From assembly GCA_011316305.1 (NCBI GenBank), contig SAUG01000140.1, positions 1 to 64,000 on the forward strand: a DNA stretch of 64,000 nucleotides, in the 5' to 3' direction. Position 1 is the stretch's first letter, and every line of letters begins with the position of its first letter. The position numbers and the translations under genes are program-made. This document shows, piece after piece, positions 21,544-34,206 of the stretch. The notes beneath the pieces were generated by a model that did not search any database, was not told the DNA's origin, and worked only from the letters and a program-made list of their open reading frames with translations. The stretch comes from Rusavskia elegans (taxonomy: Eukaryota > Ascomycota > Lecanoromycetes > Teloschistales > Teloschistaceae).

Positions 21544-23389
21544 ATGGGCTCAGGCACCGAGTCCCCCAGCGACGTTCACACGCGAGATGTCGCTGAAAAG
21601 CTGCCAGCCACTGATCACTCGCCCACCGAGTCCATCGCCGTCGACAAACATTGCTCGGCTACGCCGGAACAGGAGGTCGCAGACGCTGCGGTCGTACGAA
21701 TGAGCAATCTTCGGTGGTTCAGTATATGCGTTGGGTGGTACCTGACCGCGTTCCTGTATGGACTGGACTCCACGATTGCTGCTGATGTGCAAGGGCCCAT
21801 TTTCGCTTCTCTTGGTGACCTGAACATGCTGCCATGGGTCGGTACTGGATTCCTGCTCGGCTCGGTCGCCACCATCTCGTTGTTTGGCTCTCTGTATAAC
21901 AAGATAGAGGTCAAATGGTTATACCTAGGCAGCATCATCGCCTTCGAGGTCGGCAGTGCAATTTGTGGTGCAGCTCCCAATATGAAGGCCATGACCGTCG
22001 GTCGAGTCGTGGCAGGAATAGGTGGAGCCGGCATCTATCTTGGGTGAGTGCAATCATGGCACTACTGCAATGAGTCGACCTTGACCATCGAGAAAGATGT
22101 ATGACCTACATCTCCATCTTTACGACCCCAGCCCGACGGCCACTCTACACTGCCTTAATCAGCGCGTACGTCTCCCATCGACTAGCCTTGATGGTGGAAC
22201 TCTGTAAATGACACCCGTGGTAGATTCTGGGGTCTAGGCGCCGTCCTTGGACCTGTCATCGGTGGCGGATTTGCTGAGAGTAAAGCAACTTGGCGTTGGT
22301 GAGTGCGAGCAACGAGGACGCTTCGTGTTTTTCCAACTGATCTTCCAAAGGGCCTTTTATATCAATCTCGTTCTCGCGGCAGTCACTGCCCCGATCTACA
22401 TCTTCTGGTTCCCGCGCCACAGCGCACATCGCCACGAAAAGATCCTACCCCGGATCAAGAACCTGGACTGGCTTGGCGCAATACTCAATGCCGCAACGTT
22501 TGCTCTCTTCATCACCGCATGTACGTACAGTGGTTCTCAATGGCCATGGGACTCGGGCTCAGTCATCGCCCTCTGGGTCATGACCGGGGTCACCACCGTT
22601 CTTTATGTGCTTCAACAATGGACTGCATTCTTGACGACCAAAGAAGATCGAATCTTTCCAGTCTGGTGCCTCAAAAGCCGCTCATTGGTTCTGTTGTTCA
22701 TCGGGACTGCCGGCACCAGTGCTGTCAATTTCTTCAACATCTACTACATTCCTCTCTTTTTCGAATTCACAAGGGGAGATGGCGCGATCACGGTCGCGGG
22801 TAGGCTTCTGCCCTTCATATTTCTCCTGATATTTACTGCTCTTCTATCCGGAGCTCTCTTGCCGAAACTCAACCTTTACGCCGCTTGGTACGTCATTTCC
22901 GGTGTACTGGCCTTGGTCGGGAGTGTGCTCATGTTTCTCATCTCCGCTTCAACACCTGCGGGAAACATCTATGGATTTGAGGTCTTGATCGGGGCTGGAT
23001 GTGGTCTGACACTACAAGCTGCTTACTCGATCGCTCTTGTCAAATCTCCGGCTGATAAGGCAACATCGGCCATCAGTTTCATCAACGTGGCACAACTAGG
23101 TGGTGGAGCGTTGGCACTGACTATAGCAGGGACAGTCTTTCAGAACGTTGGTTTCAATACCTTGCAAAGCGCCCTCAAGGGGAGGGGGTATTTCCCCAGT
23201 GAGGTTCGTGCAGCACTGGCCGGTGGATACTCCGCTATCATCAGCGAAAGCACTCCTGAAGTACGTGGCATCACGTCGGATGCCATCGGCAGCACTATCG
23301 CCAACACTTATGGCATATCAATTTCAGGAGCTGCGACGGTGCTGGTGGTGGGGCTTTTGATGCGGTGGGAGAAGGTGAAGATGACCTGA
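21544..23389 (+). CDS. MFS multidrug-type exporter, 14-TM (AflT-like)
   Basis: Exons 21544-22043, 22097-22165, 22224-22298 and 22351-23389 join in phase to 560 residues. A polar cytosolic N-terminus of about 55 residues is followed by about 14 hydrophobic segments. The DHA2-type motifs are visible: LYGLDSTIAADVQGPI in TM1, LGSVATISLFGSLYNKIEVK (motif A region), GRVVAGIGGAGIYLGCMT (motif B) and LGAVLGPVIGGGFAE (motif C). Family members in fungal clusters export the product or a toxic intermediate across the plasma membrane. It lies between the regulator and the PKS. The ATG at 21544 is used; no ATG lies further upstream in this frame near the region of homology. Confidence 0.86.
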
Positions 23390-24242
23390 AGCGCAGCCGG
23401 GGACAACGGAATCAGATCGACCTGCGGCAAAAGGGAGATCACGAGTGAAACGGCAGCTCTAGCGGACGGTATGGTAAGGTTTTGAACTGCTTCGATTAAC
23501 CATGGGCTTGGCGATTGAATAGAATTATTAGATATAGAATGTATAATGTCAAGCGGACAGTCTTAATAGAATGCTATCTGCGCTTATAATTACATTCCTT
23601 GCCTTTTCATCAAGACCAGCAGTATCTTTACTGACTACAAGCTCTAACCATTGCGAATACCCTTGTTTCCCAATCTATAGCAAAACAAGTCAACTAGATA
23701 TTAGGTAAAGAATATTGACAATTAACTGCTGCTACCCCTTGAGTAAGAAGATCTGACAAAGAAAACTGGAAATGTGTGCAACATCTATAATAGTGGCAAA
23801 TTGTTGATAGTTGACGTTTATGTAACAAAATAAAATTAAAAGATCTGAAAATCTAAAATCAAAAGATAGAGAATACAAAGATTTTCAGACCGTATTGTAG
23901 AAAATTGGATCCCGCGGGGATTTACTATAGGAAAAAAAGGCCGTTTGTAGCCATAATATTATCAAGTAGAATCACGCGTGAATACTAAAACCTGATATAA
24001 AAGCCTTTGAAAAAAAGAAATAAATAAAGGAGGTAGAAATATAATAATTTTCTTTATGATCGACGATAACCAGAAATCTATAGGTTTTCCAAGATGTGGG
24101 CGCCAGTGCACTAACTCTAACGAGACAAAGTCACGCGATCAGCTCCACAATGTTGCCTGCGCCTGCGCCTGCAATGCTTTTACGACATAACAAAATCACA
24201 TGGTAGGTGACCGTCCAACTCAGCGCTGCATACGACAAACTC
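23390..24242. other. AT-rich intergenic region between convergent transporter and PKS
   Basis: Strongly AT-rich between about 23500 and 24060, with no gene on either strand. Likely 3' flanks plus decayed DNA. Confidence 0.5.
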
Positions 24243-27200
24243 TTAGTCTTCACCCGCAGTGACCTTGACCAATTGACTCTTGGCTGCAATCTTGGCCGCC
24301 ACATCGGCCAGCGGCATAGCACTCAGAATATCAAACACCGAAATATCACTTCGCATGTTCTTCAGGCCTCGATTCCGGATCTCGACGGCCTGTAGCGAAT
24401 CAACTGCAGTGAATAAGCTGTTAGCCGCGTCATTGTTTTGTGAGGAAAGGGAATATATGACTTACCACCATAGTCATAGAGAGGTTTTTGAGCATCGATC
24501 TCATCCAAAGAGACACCCATAGCCGCAGCGACCAGGCCCTTGATATTCTCTTCCACGGCCGCTGCCGCCTCTGCCATACTCGTCGCGTTGGACAAGAGGG
24601 TGCTCACGTCTTGCTTCGCCTTGCCGTCCCCGGCTTGGTTTCCAATTTTGACGACGCGGAGCTCGAATTTCTTGTCTTTCGAGAAGCCGCCGGTGCTCTC
24701 GTTGTGCTCAATGCGGTCACCCAGGCCCAGCACCACCTGGGCGGGCGCGACTTGTCCATTTGAGGTGGAGCCTCGCATGATAGCTCGCATCACGACGCCG
24801 AGCTCTTTGAGGTTCGTCTGCAGGCCGCGCCAACCGTGCTGGTACCTGCCCAGATAGCTGGCGAGGTCACCAAACTCGCCGGCTGCCGTAAAGTGGGAGG
24901 AATCGGAGACCAAGCCGACGTCAATACTGGTCGCGTTGATGCCGAGATGGGTGCGAGCGTGATGTGCCAACGCGTCTTCATAAGTATTTCCGGAGGCGTA
25001 GTTTGCTTGCGCCGTGTTGCCAATGACACCGGTAATGGACGACAGCAGAATGAAGAATGGCTTGTCACCAGGCCAGATGTTGGCCAGGAGGTTCCGGGAG
25101 CCTTTGGTCTTGGGTTCAATTGCATGACGCCACTGAGCGAAAGACATGTTGTCGAAAATGCCGTCTTCGAGAACCATGGCTAATTGGATCACTCCGGCAA
25201 TCCTCCTGCCACTAGCTTTGAGGGTGTCGAATACTTTGGCAACGCTGGCAGCATCGACGACATTGCACTTGAACGTTTCGGCTCGTACAGAACGCTCAGC
25301 GAATTTCTGCAGATCCTTTTGATTCTTCGACCCGCCGGATCGAGACAGGAAAACCAGGTGCTTGGCACCGCATTCGACCATCCAGCTGGCAATGTCCAAG
25401 CCAAGAGCGCCCAAGCCACCGACCAGCACATATGTTGCATCGCTGTCAAGCTTCAATTTCTGGGACGGGGGTGCAGGCATGAGCACAGGACTTGTATCGT
25501 TCATGGACACGACAGCCTGCTCGGTCTGGATGCTGTTCACCGAAGCCGAAAGATTGGTAACCGGCAGCACCGTCAGCGGGGAAGGTCCTTGAAGCCTGTA
25601 CTCTTTGAAGGCCTGCTGGAAGAGCTTGCTGACGATTCTTGGTCTGCCTTGGATCACTGCGGCCATGTCGACGCGAGCGAGAGTCACGTTAGTTTTCGAG
25701 GCCGGAAGAAGAGCTCTGGAGCTCTCGCCGTTGATGTCGACAAATTGGCCAAAGTCGCTCAGAATCGACATGGCTCCAGCGACATGTGCGCCGGATTGTT
25801 GGCTGACAACGACATCAACGCCGCGGTTATGGGTGGCACTTTGAATGAGTGGCACGAAATTGCCCAAGAGCGAATCGAAGATGTGGTCTGTAGGGATTCC
25901 AAACCGGTCAGCGATTATGTCTCGCTCTGCTCTGCTGTGGACTAGAGCAAAGATGTCGGCCCCAATGGCTTTGGCAATTTGTATCAAGGCTTGTCCGACC
26001 GCACTTGCTGCGTTGTCGAGCAGCAATGCCTGGCCGTGACTCAGATGAGCCGTCTCGACAAGCGCATACTGCGCAGTTATCAACGGCTCCACGAGCGCAA
26101 CAGCCTCCTGCGGCTCAAGGCCTTCGGGCAGTGGTGCGACCAGGGCCTGGGTTTGCCGGATATGAGTCCTTGCGGCAGCGTGGGAGAAAACAATGGCACG
26201 TTGTCCAAGCTCAAATATTTTGGCCGAGTCGGCTCGACGAGTAACGACGCCAACAGCGTGGTGAACAGAATTCAATGATTGGCCAGTTCCGAGTCCAGCA
26301 TACTCGACTTTGACTTCAACTTCGCCGGCTTCAAGTGGTGATTCGGCCTGTTCGTCCGGAACCCAGATGCAACCTTTGACATTAGCAGACTCGCTCGCTT
26401 TCAGTGGCTTTCCCGGAGCACCCAGGCCAGAGAAGATCGGTTTGGCGGTATTACTTGCCAATTGCAGTTCGTAGTCGAAGCCAGCATCTTCCGTGGCCCG
26501 AGGAATGTAAATCAAGCCGTTGCCTTCAGCGTATTCCATTTCTGCGTCCTCGGCCAGAGACGTCCGCCAAACGTCGAGAACCAGATCTGCGTATTCGACA
26601 CTGGAAATATCAGCGACCGTGGACAGATCCAGAGTCGGCAAGATTGCGATTGGGTATTCGTTGCGCATCACTCGGAACAGACCCTGGCTCGTTGCGAACT
26701 CAACACCGTTCGACCAACTCTCAAGCACACTCCCGTGAGTAATCCAGAAAAGATGTCCGACCGTGGATACGAGTGTCTTGAATGCGCGGAATTGGTCTTC
26801 ATCCCAGGCATACACCAGTGGACTGTCAATCTCGAGGAGAGAAATGACAGACTTTCCGCCGAGCGAAGCCACGCCGCTCGAAGTCAGATTTATTAGTGCG
26901 ACTGACGCACCAGAGCTTTCAAGCTTGGTCTGGATTGTTGCAGCAAATGTACGAAGGGCATCGGATGGCATTGCAGGGAAGAGAAGCACAACAGAGTCAG
27001 GCAGCTCAGCCGAGGGCGAACTCGTACTTGATGCGATCAGGACGTAGGTCCCATCCTCCGCAAGCCGGCCAACGCAATTTTTACCTGGCACAACGATGTC
27101 GACTTCATCTGGCTGACCAGGGTGAGTGAGACACGCCAGTGGAGCCAGCTTCGCAAGCATCGCAGCGTTCTTCGCGATGTCAGGAACTCCCAAACCGATG

Positions 27201-30200
27201 ACGAGATCATTGGCTTCTGGAGCCAGCGTCTGAATAATTTCGCTCTCCGGCAGCCATTTATAGATGATGGTCGTGTTCTCAGCACCTTCGCCAAGCGTGG
27301 CTCGCATCAACTGCGATGCCAACTCAGATGTGGCGAGGGCAATGATCTTTTTAGGCCAATACGTTCGGTGGTTGAGGCGAAGGAGAACTTCGATACTGGA
27401 TGCGGACTCATCGAACATGGCAACAAGTACGGTGTTGTTCGACGTCTTTAGGAACACCGAGTCTAGCCAGGTGTCAATAAACGCGGCCGCCTCCCCGGAT
27501 GAGACGAGCTTCGCAAGATCCCTGTTGCTGGTCAAGAAATCGAGATCTGGAATCCAGGTGATCCCCGCGCAGTTCTTGATGGTCCCGGACGATGCGGTGC
27601 CAGCCGTCTCCAAGCCGTCTCCAGACGTAACCTGACGAAGGGCAAAGTTTTTGACAGTAAGCTTTGGCTTTGCCCACTCCTGATCAGAGGCAACCAGTTC
27701 TGTGGTAAGCTCATGGTTGCTCTGGGACAGCAAGCGACCATAGCCGGAGTAGAGCGCTCCGGATCCCTTTGGCTGATCGCGGGCGATATAAATCTCTTCG
27801 ATACTATAAGGCACTGCGGCTTGTTTCACTGGCCGACCCTTGTTTTGGGAGGCAAGCACCAGGTGGAAGATAGAGTCCATGGTTGCTGGGTGAATGACAT
27901 GGGGGGACTCGTGATGTTTGGGCATTGTCGACCTGGTATCTGGAACAGCCACAGATCCGTATGAAGCGTCCTTAGATGGCACTGCCGTGAGGGACTCCAC
28001 ATTACGGAATGCTGGACCGTACTGCATGCCAATGGTATCCAGATTCTTGTAGAATTCATCAACGTTGACAGCCGTGGAGTCGGCTTCGGAGCGCAGGGCC
28101 TTATACAAACCCAATTGTCTCTGCCACAAGGCATCCACACTGCCCTCTTCAACTTCGGTCGCTTCCTTCTCGTATACGAGAGCGACGGTACCAGCACAGT
28201 GTTTCGCCCACTGCGAGCCCTTGGTCATCGAGTAGACCGTGAAGATCCACGAGTCGGGGTTCGTACTGTGCGGATGGAAACTTATGCTGGTCTCCACGGG
28301 CGCCGTGTCATCCAAAGATATCACGAGTCCGCGCTCGAACATGACATCGGTCATCCGGAAACCCTCAACTGTCTTGGACGAGTCAGCGGTGCGCAGTACG
28401 CCTTCCAAGGCCATGACAAGCATGCCTGCCGCTGGGTACAGCACGGTTCCCGTGATTGTATGGTGTTCAATCCATGGGTTTTCCGAGATGCGCAGGTAGT
28501 TTCTCCACCGTGGCTCGTGGCTACTCTGAGAATCTTCCGGCATGCCCAGAAAGTCACAGCGCACGTGGGGAGGGAAGCGATAAGAGCGCGAGGAATACGA
28601 TTCGTGCCAGAAGCTCCTTGTATGATTCCAGGGATAAGAGGGCAAGTCGCAAAGCATCTGAGGGGTCTTGTTGACCGTTGAGTGCTGGTTGACTGCACCC
28701 ATGTCAACCTTGCAACCAGCAGCCCAGAGTACTCCTGCGGCGTTCAGGGATGTTTCGGTTGCGTCTTTGCCACGAAGAAGCATAGAGGCGTAAGGTGCAG
28801 ACTTGGCGAACTTGTTGTTGCTCACGTCAATGATCTGTCGCAACGGTCCTTGGAGAGCCGCGTGAGGGCCAACCTCGAGAAACCCTCCCCATGGTACGGC
28901 TGCTGGACGGGTACCGCCTGGGGCCACTTTCTTATGTTTCAGTAATGCCAAGAGACCCTGTGAGAATTGCACCGGATTCTGCATATTGTTGACCCAGTAC
29001 TGGGCGTTCAGTTCTTTCGCAGAAGAGACCATGGACCCGGTAAGGGACGAGTACATGACTGGGCTGCTGTCCGTCTCATCTGTCTGTTTCGGTATTATTT
29101 CGCCAATCATCTCCAGATAGCTGGGCGAGACCTCGCGCATGTGAGGAGAGTGGTACGCGGTTGTGACCTTCAGTTTGCGGGCGAATTTACCATCGCTAGA
29201 AATCAGGGTTTCCAGCTGATTTATGGCATCGACATCGCCAGAAAGTGTCACACTGGAGGGACTGTTCACGCAGGCCACGACGGCAGATCCGTGTGGAACT
29301 TTCTCAAGGTACATCTGGGCATCATCCCGAGAAAGCCCAGCAGCCATCATTGCACCTTGTTTGGAGACAGCGGCAGAACTGAGACCTCGGACGTAGGCCA
29401 GCTTTATGGCGTCGCGGTGGGTCAGAAGCGATGCTGCGTATGCGGCGGCGATCTCACCGCTCGAGTGTCCGATTGTGGCTGTTGGTTGAATCTTCCAGAA
29501 GCGAAGAACGTCGACCAGTGCGACCTGGACCACCGTGCAGAGGGGCTGGCTGTACTCTGGACGGTCAATGTTCGGGTTGGGCGTCTTGATTAACTCTTTG
29601 ATTGCATTCCACTTGCAGCCCAAGGTCTTGAGGTGAGACTGTGAAACATCAACGCTTTGGCGGAATATGGGGTTCTCGAAAAGTTCCCGTCCCATCGATG
29701 GCCACTGAGCACCTTGACCGGTGAAAACCATCACAAGGTTGTCGCCATGACGTTGTGATCGAGTTGCTGCTGGCAACCCTTTCGATAGTCTTTCTGTGAG
29801 CTCCGACAGCGAACTTGCAATTGTAAAGTTTCTGTGCTCCAGATGTGTGCGGCGCAGCGCGAGTGTGTATGCAAGATTCTCCAAGAAATATGGGCCACGG
29901 TTATCCTTTGAATCCGTTTGCAGCCATGTGTTTATGCCCTCGGACACACGCTTGGCTCCGGTCTGGTCTTTGCCGCTGAAGAGAAACAATCGCTTGGGTG
30001 AGTCGTGGACGAATCCGTTTACTGGTGTATCTTGAAGACCAGGATCTGAATTGTAGTCATGTACGACGGTGTTGTGCTTACCAGCCAGACTCCTTTCTTG
30101 GAGATAGTGGTAAGCATCGTCCAGGATAACGTGAGCGTTGGCACCGCCGAACCCGAATGAGTTAACACTGACCCGACGCATCCCTGGCGCCGGCCATCTG

Positions 30201-31525
30201 ACGACATCCTGTGGAAGAGCAAGGTGCCACTCTTGGAACTTCAGTTTCGGGTTCACCCGCTCGACGCCATATGTGGGAACCAGCATTCCTTTTTCGAGCA
30301 GCAGGATTGCCTTGAAAACTCCTGCCAGACCAGCACATCCCTCGGTATGACCGACAGTAGGCTTGATGCTCCCAATGTAGAGAGGATTCTTTCCAGCTGT
30401 ACGCCTTGCTGCACCAAGGGTTGAGGCAATAGCTGTCAGTTCAAGAGGGTCGCCGACTGGCGTCCCCGTGCCGTGGCATTCGAAGTACCCGGTCTCCGAC
30501 TGATCCAAGCCTGCGTCCTCGTAGGTCTGATTGATCAGTTCGGCTTGTGCTGCTGAACTTGGCTGTGTAATACTGGGTGTTTTGCCGTCGGCGTTGACAG
30601 CACTACCACGAATGACGGCGCGGATGGTGTCGCCGTCGCGGATAGCATCCGACAGACGTTTGACGATCAGAGCGCCCATGCCATCTCCACGGCCATAGCC
30701 ATTGGCACGGTCATCGAATGTGTGCGAGATCCCTTCAGGGCTGACCATGTGCATTGCAGTGAGCTGGTGCATGGTATTGGGATTAATCATGAGGTTAACG
30801 CCGGCGACGAGCGACTACCAGAATCAAGTAAGCTATCAGTTCGCGCCAGCGGGTGTCCCGACCTACCATGTTGGTTTCTTTCAGCCTAAGCGACTGACAT
30901 GCAAGGTGAAGAGCGTATAGCGAGGAGCTGCAAGCGGTGTCAAGCGTCAAACTCGGGCCTTTGAGACCAAAGAACCATGAGACGCGATTAGCGGTCATTG
31001 CTTCGCTTAGGGCCGATGCTGCCGTATTTCCGATGTCGTAAATATCGTGCAAGGAGATCATTTCGTAGTCGTTTGTCATGCAGCCGACGTAGCAACCTGT
31101 ACGGCTGTTCATCAGATCCTCAATCAGGATGCCGGCTACAAGCTCACAATCAGAATTGAATTTCGTCGACCGACATGGAGGGTTATATTACCATTCTCGA
31201 TGCTTTCGTAACTCACTTCCAGCAACAATCTCTTCATCGGGTCCATGACGGCAGCCTCTTTGGCTGTCATTGAGAAGAAGGGGGCGTCAAAGTGGCTGAT
31301 GTCTTGCTGAAGGAAGTACCCATGCTGTGAACTTAACCCGCCTTTTCGGTCTGGATCAGGGTGGTACCAATTTTTGCTATCCCACCTATCGCCGGGAACC
31401 GGACAGTGGCCGGTCTTGACCTTGCTGATCATATCCCATAGAGAGCCCAGGGATGACGCCTCGCCAGCAAAGCGACATGCCGCACCAACAATAGCGATAG
31501 GCTCCTGCTTGTCTGAAGAGTCCAT
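24243..31525 (-). CDS. Highly reducing type I polyketide synthase
   Basis: Exons 31525-31192, 31135-30867, 30814-24466 and 24403-24243 join in phase to 2370 residues. Domain order: KS (Cys180 in DTACSSSL, His315 in ECHGTGT, His357 in GHTEG); AT (FTGQGAQWPSMGREL near 564, Ser652 in GHSSGE, His756 in AYHSPH); DH (His986 in HTITGTVLYP, Asp1181 in HPATMDSIFH); a linker at about 1280-1640; ER at about 1685-1980; KR (GGLGALG near 2000, SS-Y-N with Tyr2140); ACP with DSLQAVE reached through the last intron. The ER lacks the usual glycine-rich NADPH loop (it has DNAASAVGQA) and the normal substrate-side block, so it is probably inactive. No SAM-binding motif is seen, so C-methylation is unlikely. It is the core enzyme of the cluster and shares a promoter with the hydrolase at 32236. 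Confidence 0.92.
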
Positions 31526-32235
31526 GGTGCGGGGTTGGTGATGGGTGGATGGTATGGACTTGGCAAAAAAATACTTTGGGAAAAGTATAAGTTATATAAA
31601 AAAGAAGTTAACGCAGGAGCTGGAGGGGACGAAGGAGTCGGAGGAGGTATGTCGCCAGAGTAATTGAGTTCTTCGTCGAAGAACTTTCGCCAAAAATGAA
31701 GGGAGAGAGCTGCCTGTAAGGAAGGGTACAGGAATTTAGTAGCGGACGTGCTTAGGACTTTTATAGGGCTTGAGTTGGATCCCACTGTGGAAATCCTACA
31801 TGCTTGTCCGGCCAAATGTGTTCCCAGCGTCTCGCCATTCGGTATAGTAAGGCTGTGCCGCGTCGACACGACCACACCTCGATTTGGTTGTAAGATGCAT
31901 CCACACTGTTCACACCTTGTTTGGGTTGCACGTGGCATCGGCACGTTGCACATCTTGATTTGGTTGCAGCCCCACAACCCAGAAGAACGGCGAGGTGCCC
32001 GATTAGGCAAGTCTAGAAGTGACTCAAACGGTGCCCAAAAAATACCCCCCCCCCGCTCGGCCCGTTTCAAATGGGGGGTTTTTCTGAGATTACAAGATGC
32101 GGCTGAGGATAGCACTAACATAGTAGCGAAAGACAGAACAGCAGTATATAGGTTCTATGGCTCCAACCAACAGCCCACCGACCATCACTTCTTGAATCTA
32201 CCGGGGCAAGTTTTACTCGATACTTTACACACAAA
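31526..32235. promoter_or_regulatory. Shared promoter of PKS and LovG-type hydrolase
   Basis: A 710-bp divergent region. A TATA-like AT tract (31586-31599) lies 60-75 bp before the PKS ATG, and gtatata at 32144-32150 lies about 86-92 bp before the hydrolase ATG. GATTTGGTTG occurs twice (31881-31890, 31957-31966). The nine bases GTTGCAGCC, present in each tandem repeat before the regulator gene, occur once here (about 31963-31971). The structure implies co-expression of both genes. Confidence 0.6.
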
Positions 32236-33123
32236 ATGAGGATTCTGTGTCTCCATGGTGTTGGCAGCTCAGGCGCCATTCTCGAAAGGCAGATGGCAAA
32301 TTTGCGGCGCGAACTGGACCCCAGCTTTGAACTCGTCTTTGTAGACGGGCTGTTCGAGTGCGGGCGAGGGCCTGGTACGTAGCCTTGTGACTGCTTTGAT
32401 ATTGTCGCTAACACTTCGCATCCAGGTGTCCCGGAATACCAGACTGGCCCGTTTTTTTCTCATACCCAAGGCTATTCTCCTTTTCACATAGCACAAGCGG
32501 TCGCTTACCTGGAAGACCTCCTCGAAGATGAAGGCCCGTTTGACGGCATTTTCGGGTTCAGCCAGGGCGCAGCTTTGACGCTGTCATATTGCTACCAGCA
32601 GCAAGCTGCCGCCAACCCACTACGAATCAAGTTTGCATGTCTCTTCTCAACCGCAATGCCGTGTAGCCCCGATGTGGGCACGGGGGATACAATAATATCA
32701 AAGTTGCGAGCTCTGGAATACGACATCACGGATCGAGCAAGGTGCAACGGCAAGGACCTGACGATCGCAGAGCAAGAGTTTGTAGATGTACTCCAGCGGA
32801 CAGTTGTCGACGCTGCCATCCGCGATCCGCTTTTCCCGTGGACCGACATGGACGTATATCGATACGGGGAGCGCGACGCTATTCCTCGCGTGTTGTATCC
32901 ATCATTACTGGCACAGAAGATTCAGATTCCAACTATCCATGTATGGGGCCAGAACGACTTCGAGTACATGATCAAAATGGCCGAAGTCGCCCGCAGCATA
33001 TGCGAGGAGTCTATGGTAAAGTCTGTTTTACATACCGGGTTGCACGACATTCCGAAAAGACAAACCGAGATCAAAGCTGTGCTTAGGAGAATTGATTGGG
33101 CCATAACCCAGAGTCAGTCTTGA
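32236..33123 (+). CDS. FSH-family serine hydrolase, LovG-like chain-release enzyme
   Basis: Exons 32236-32374 and 32426-33123 (51-bp intron) give 278 residues. The protein opens with MRILCLHGVGSSG, the typical oxyanion block of the family of serine hydrolases (FSH). The nucleophile is Ser92 in GFSQGAAL; WGQNDFEYM and GLHDIPK supply the likely Asp and His. No signal peptide, so it is cytosolic. In the lovastatin cluster the homologous LovG hydrolyses the finished chain from the reducing PKS and also edits it. Head-to-head placement with this PKS, whose C-terminus ends at the ACP without a release domain, strongly suggests the same job here. Confidence 0.86.
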
Positions 33124-33812
33124 GATAGCGGCTCGAGCGGGTCGGTCGCGGCAGCCGGTTGGCGGGCCGAAAGCGGATGGTTAGACTTACCTTAGGGCGC
33201 GGCGGGGCGCGGGCGCTGCGCCTGGAACATCTACTTAACCATTAGCTTTCGGAAGGATAGGGGAGGCCAGAGTTCAGCTTGTATCATACTATACCCGTAC
33301 GTAGTCGGAATAAGTCTGTTGGATTTCTTTCACCCTGTGCCGAAGGCACTGACGCCCAGAGATAGAGCTGTACAGATATAGAGCTCTAGAGACAGCAACT
33401 CCAAATTCCATCTTGAAGATTCAATATTTCGTTCCAATTGCATGATCGTAAATCGAACAGGTAATGATAAAACTACAATAACACATCTGTCTCAGTTGCG
33501 AGCGCTAAGCTGGACAGGACAATCGAAGCTTTTCCTGTTCGGGAGAGTTGTACAAGACGGGTATTCCCAATTCGGCAAATCGCCGCGTTGTGTCTCCGGA
33601 AGGCAATAATCCTTCGCAATAACAATCATGCAGGAGTGCTACATTAACTGCGCAGAGTACCTTGTCCATACCTGCATGCGATACGTAATTGAATTCTAAT
33701 ATACTACCTTACCGCCATCCTAATAATTTCGACTAATATACACGTCATCGCCTAGATCTTCCTACCTTCCTTCCTGTATCACATACATACACGCCTTCCT
33801 ACATTACGACAT

Positions 33813-33850
33813 ATGAGTCAACTGGGATGGCGGTGAGGTCGTTGACTCAT
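33813..33850. promoter_or_regulatory. Inverted pair of AP-1/Gcn4-type sites
   Basis: ATGAGTCAAC at 33813-33822 is mirrored by GTTGACTCAT at 33841-33850, a perfect 10-bp inverted repeat with an 18-bp spacer. Each arm holds TGACTCA, the consensus bound by Gcn4/CpcA and AP-1-type bZIP factors. It lies about 360 bp before the MDR gene. Function is inferred from sequence only. Confidence 0.5.
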
Positions 33851-33928
33851 AATGCAGAGTTTATCATCGTGTCGCATACAGGTTGGACAAGGCATTTATA
33901 ATCAGGTGAGGTAACACTCCCACATCTT

Positions 33929-34021
33929 CCGAGACCAAGGATGTTGCGAAGGATTGTTGCGAACATAGCACTCCCGCCTTATTAATGCTGCGAGACCAAG
34001 GATGTTGTGAAGGAATGTTGC
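33929..34021. repeat. Two diverged direct repeats
   Basis: cgagaccaaggatgttg followed by c/tgaagga and ttgttgcg or atgttgcg occurs at about 33929 and 33990, a period near 60 bp. The preceding cactcccgcc/acactcccac block is also shared. Confidence 0.6.
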
Positions 34022-34206
34022 GCTCCGAAGACACAACGAAATCGCCGATACTGCTAGTGTCGGGATGATTAAGATACTGGGGGGATTTCCGGTCTACCCG
34101 GCAGATATATACTACAGATAATGATCTTTGTCAGTCCAGCCAGACCCCAACTTCCGCTTCACTTGTCTTGCAACGACATCCCAACTCCACATCCAAACCT
34201 ACAACA

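Larger units (their letters stand above)
33124..34206. other. Intergenic region with repeats before the MDR gene
   Basis: No gene. It contains an inverted pair of TGACTCA sites (33813-33850), two diverged copies of a motif cgagaccaaggatgttg (33929-34021) and a TATA-like stretch near 34103-34112, about 100 bp before the ATG at 34207. Confidence 0.55.

Noticed and set aside
24488..29593. Long plus-strand open frames across the PKS gene (for example 25184-25945 and 28967-29593)
   Set aside because: They are antisense shadows of the PKS coding strand with no domains.
31866..31874. AflR-type site (TCG-N5-CGA) in the PKS promoter
   Set aside because: The sequence is TCGACACGA, with a spacer of three rather than five.
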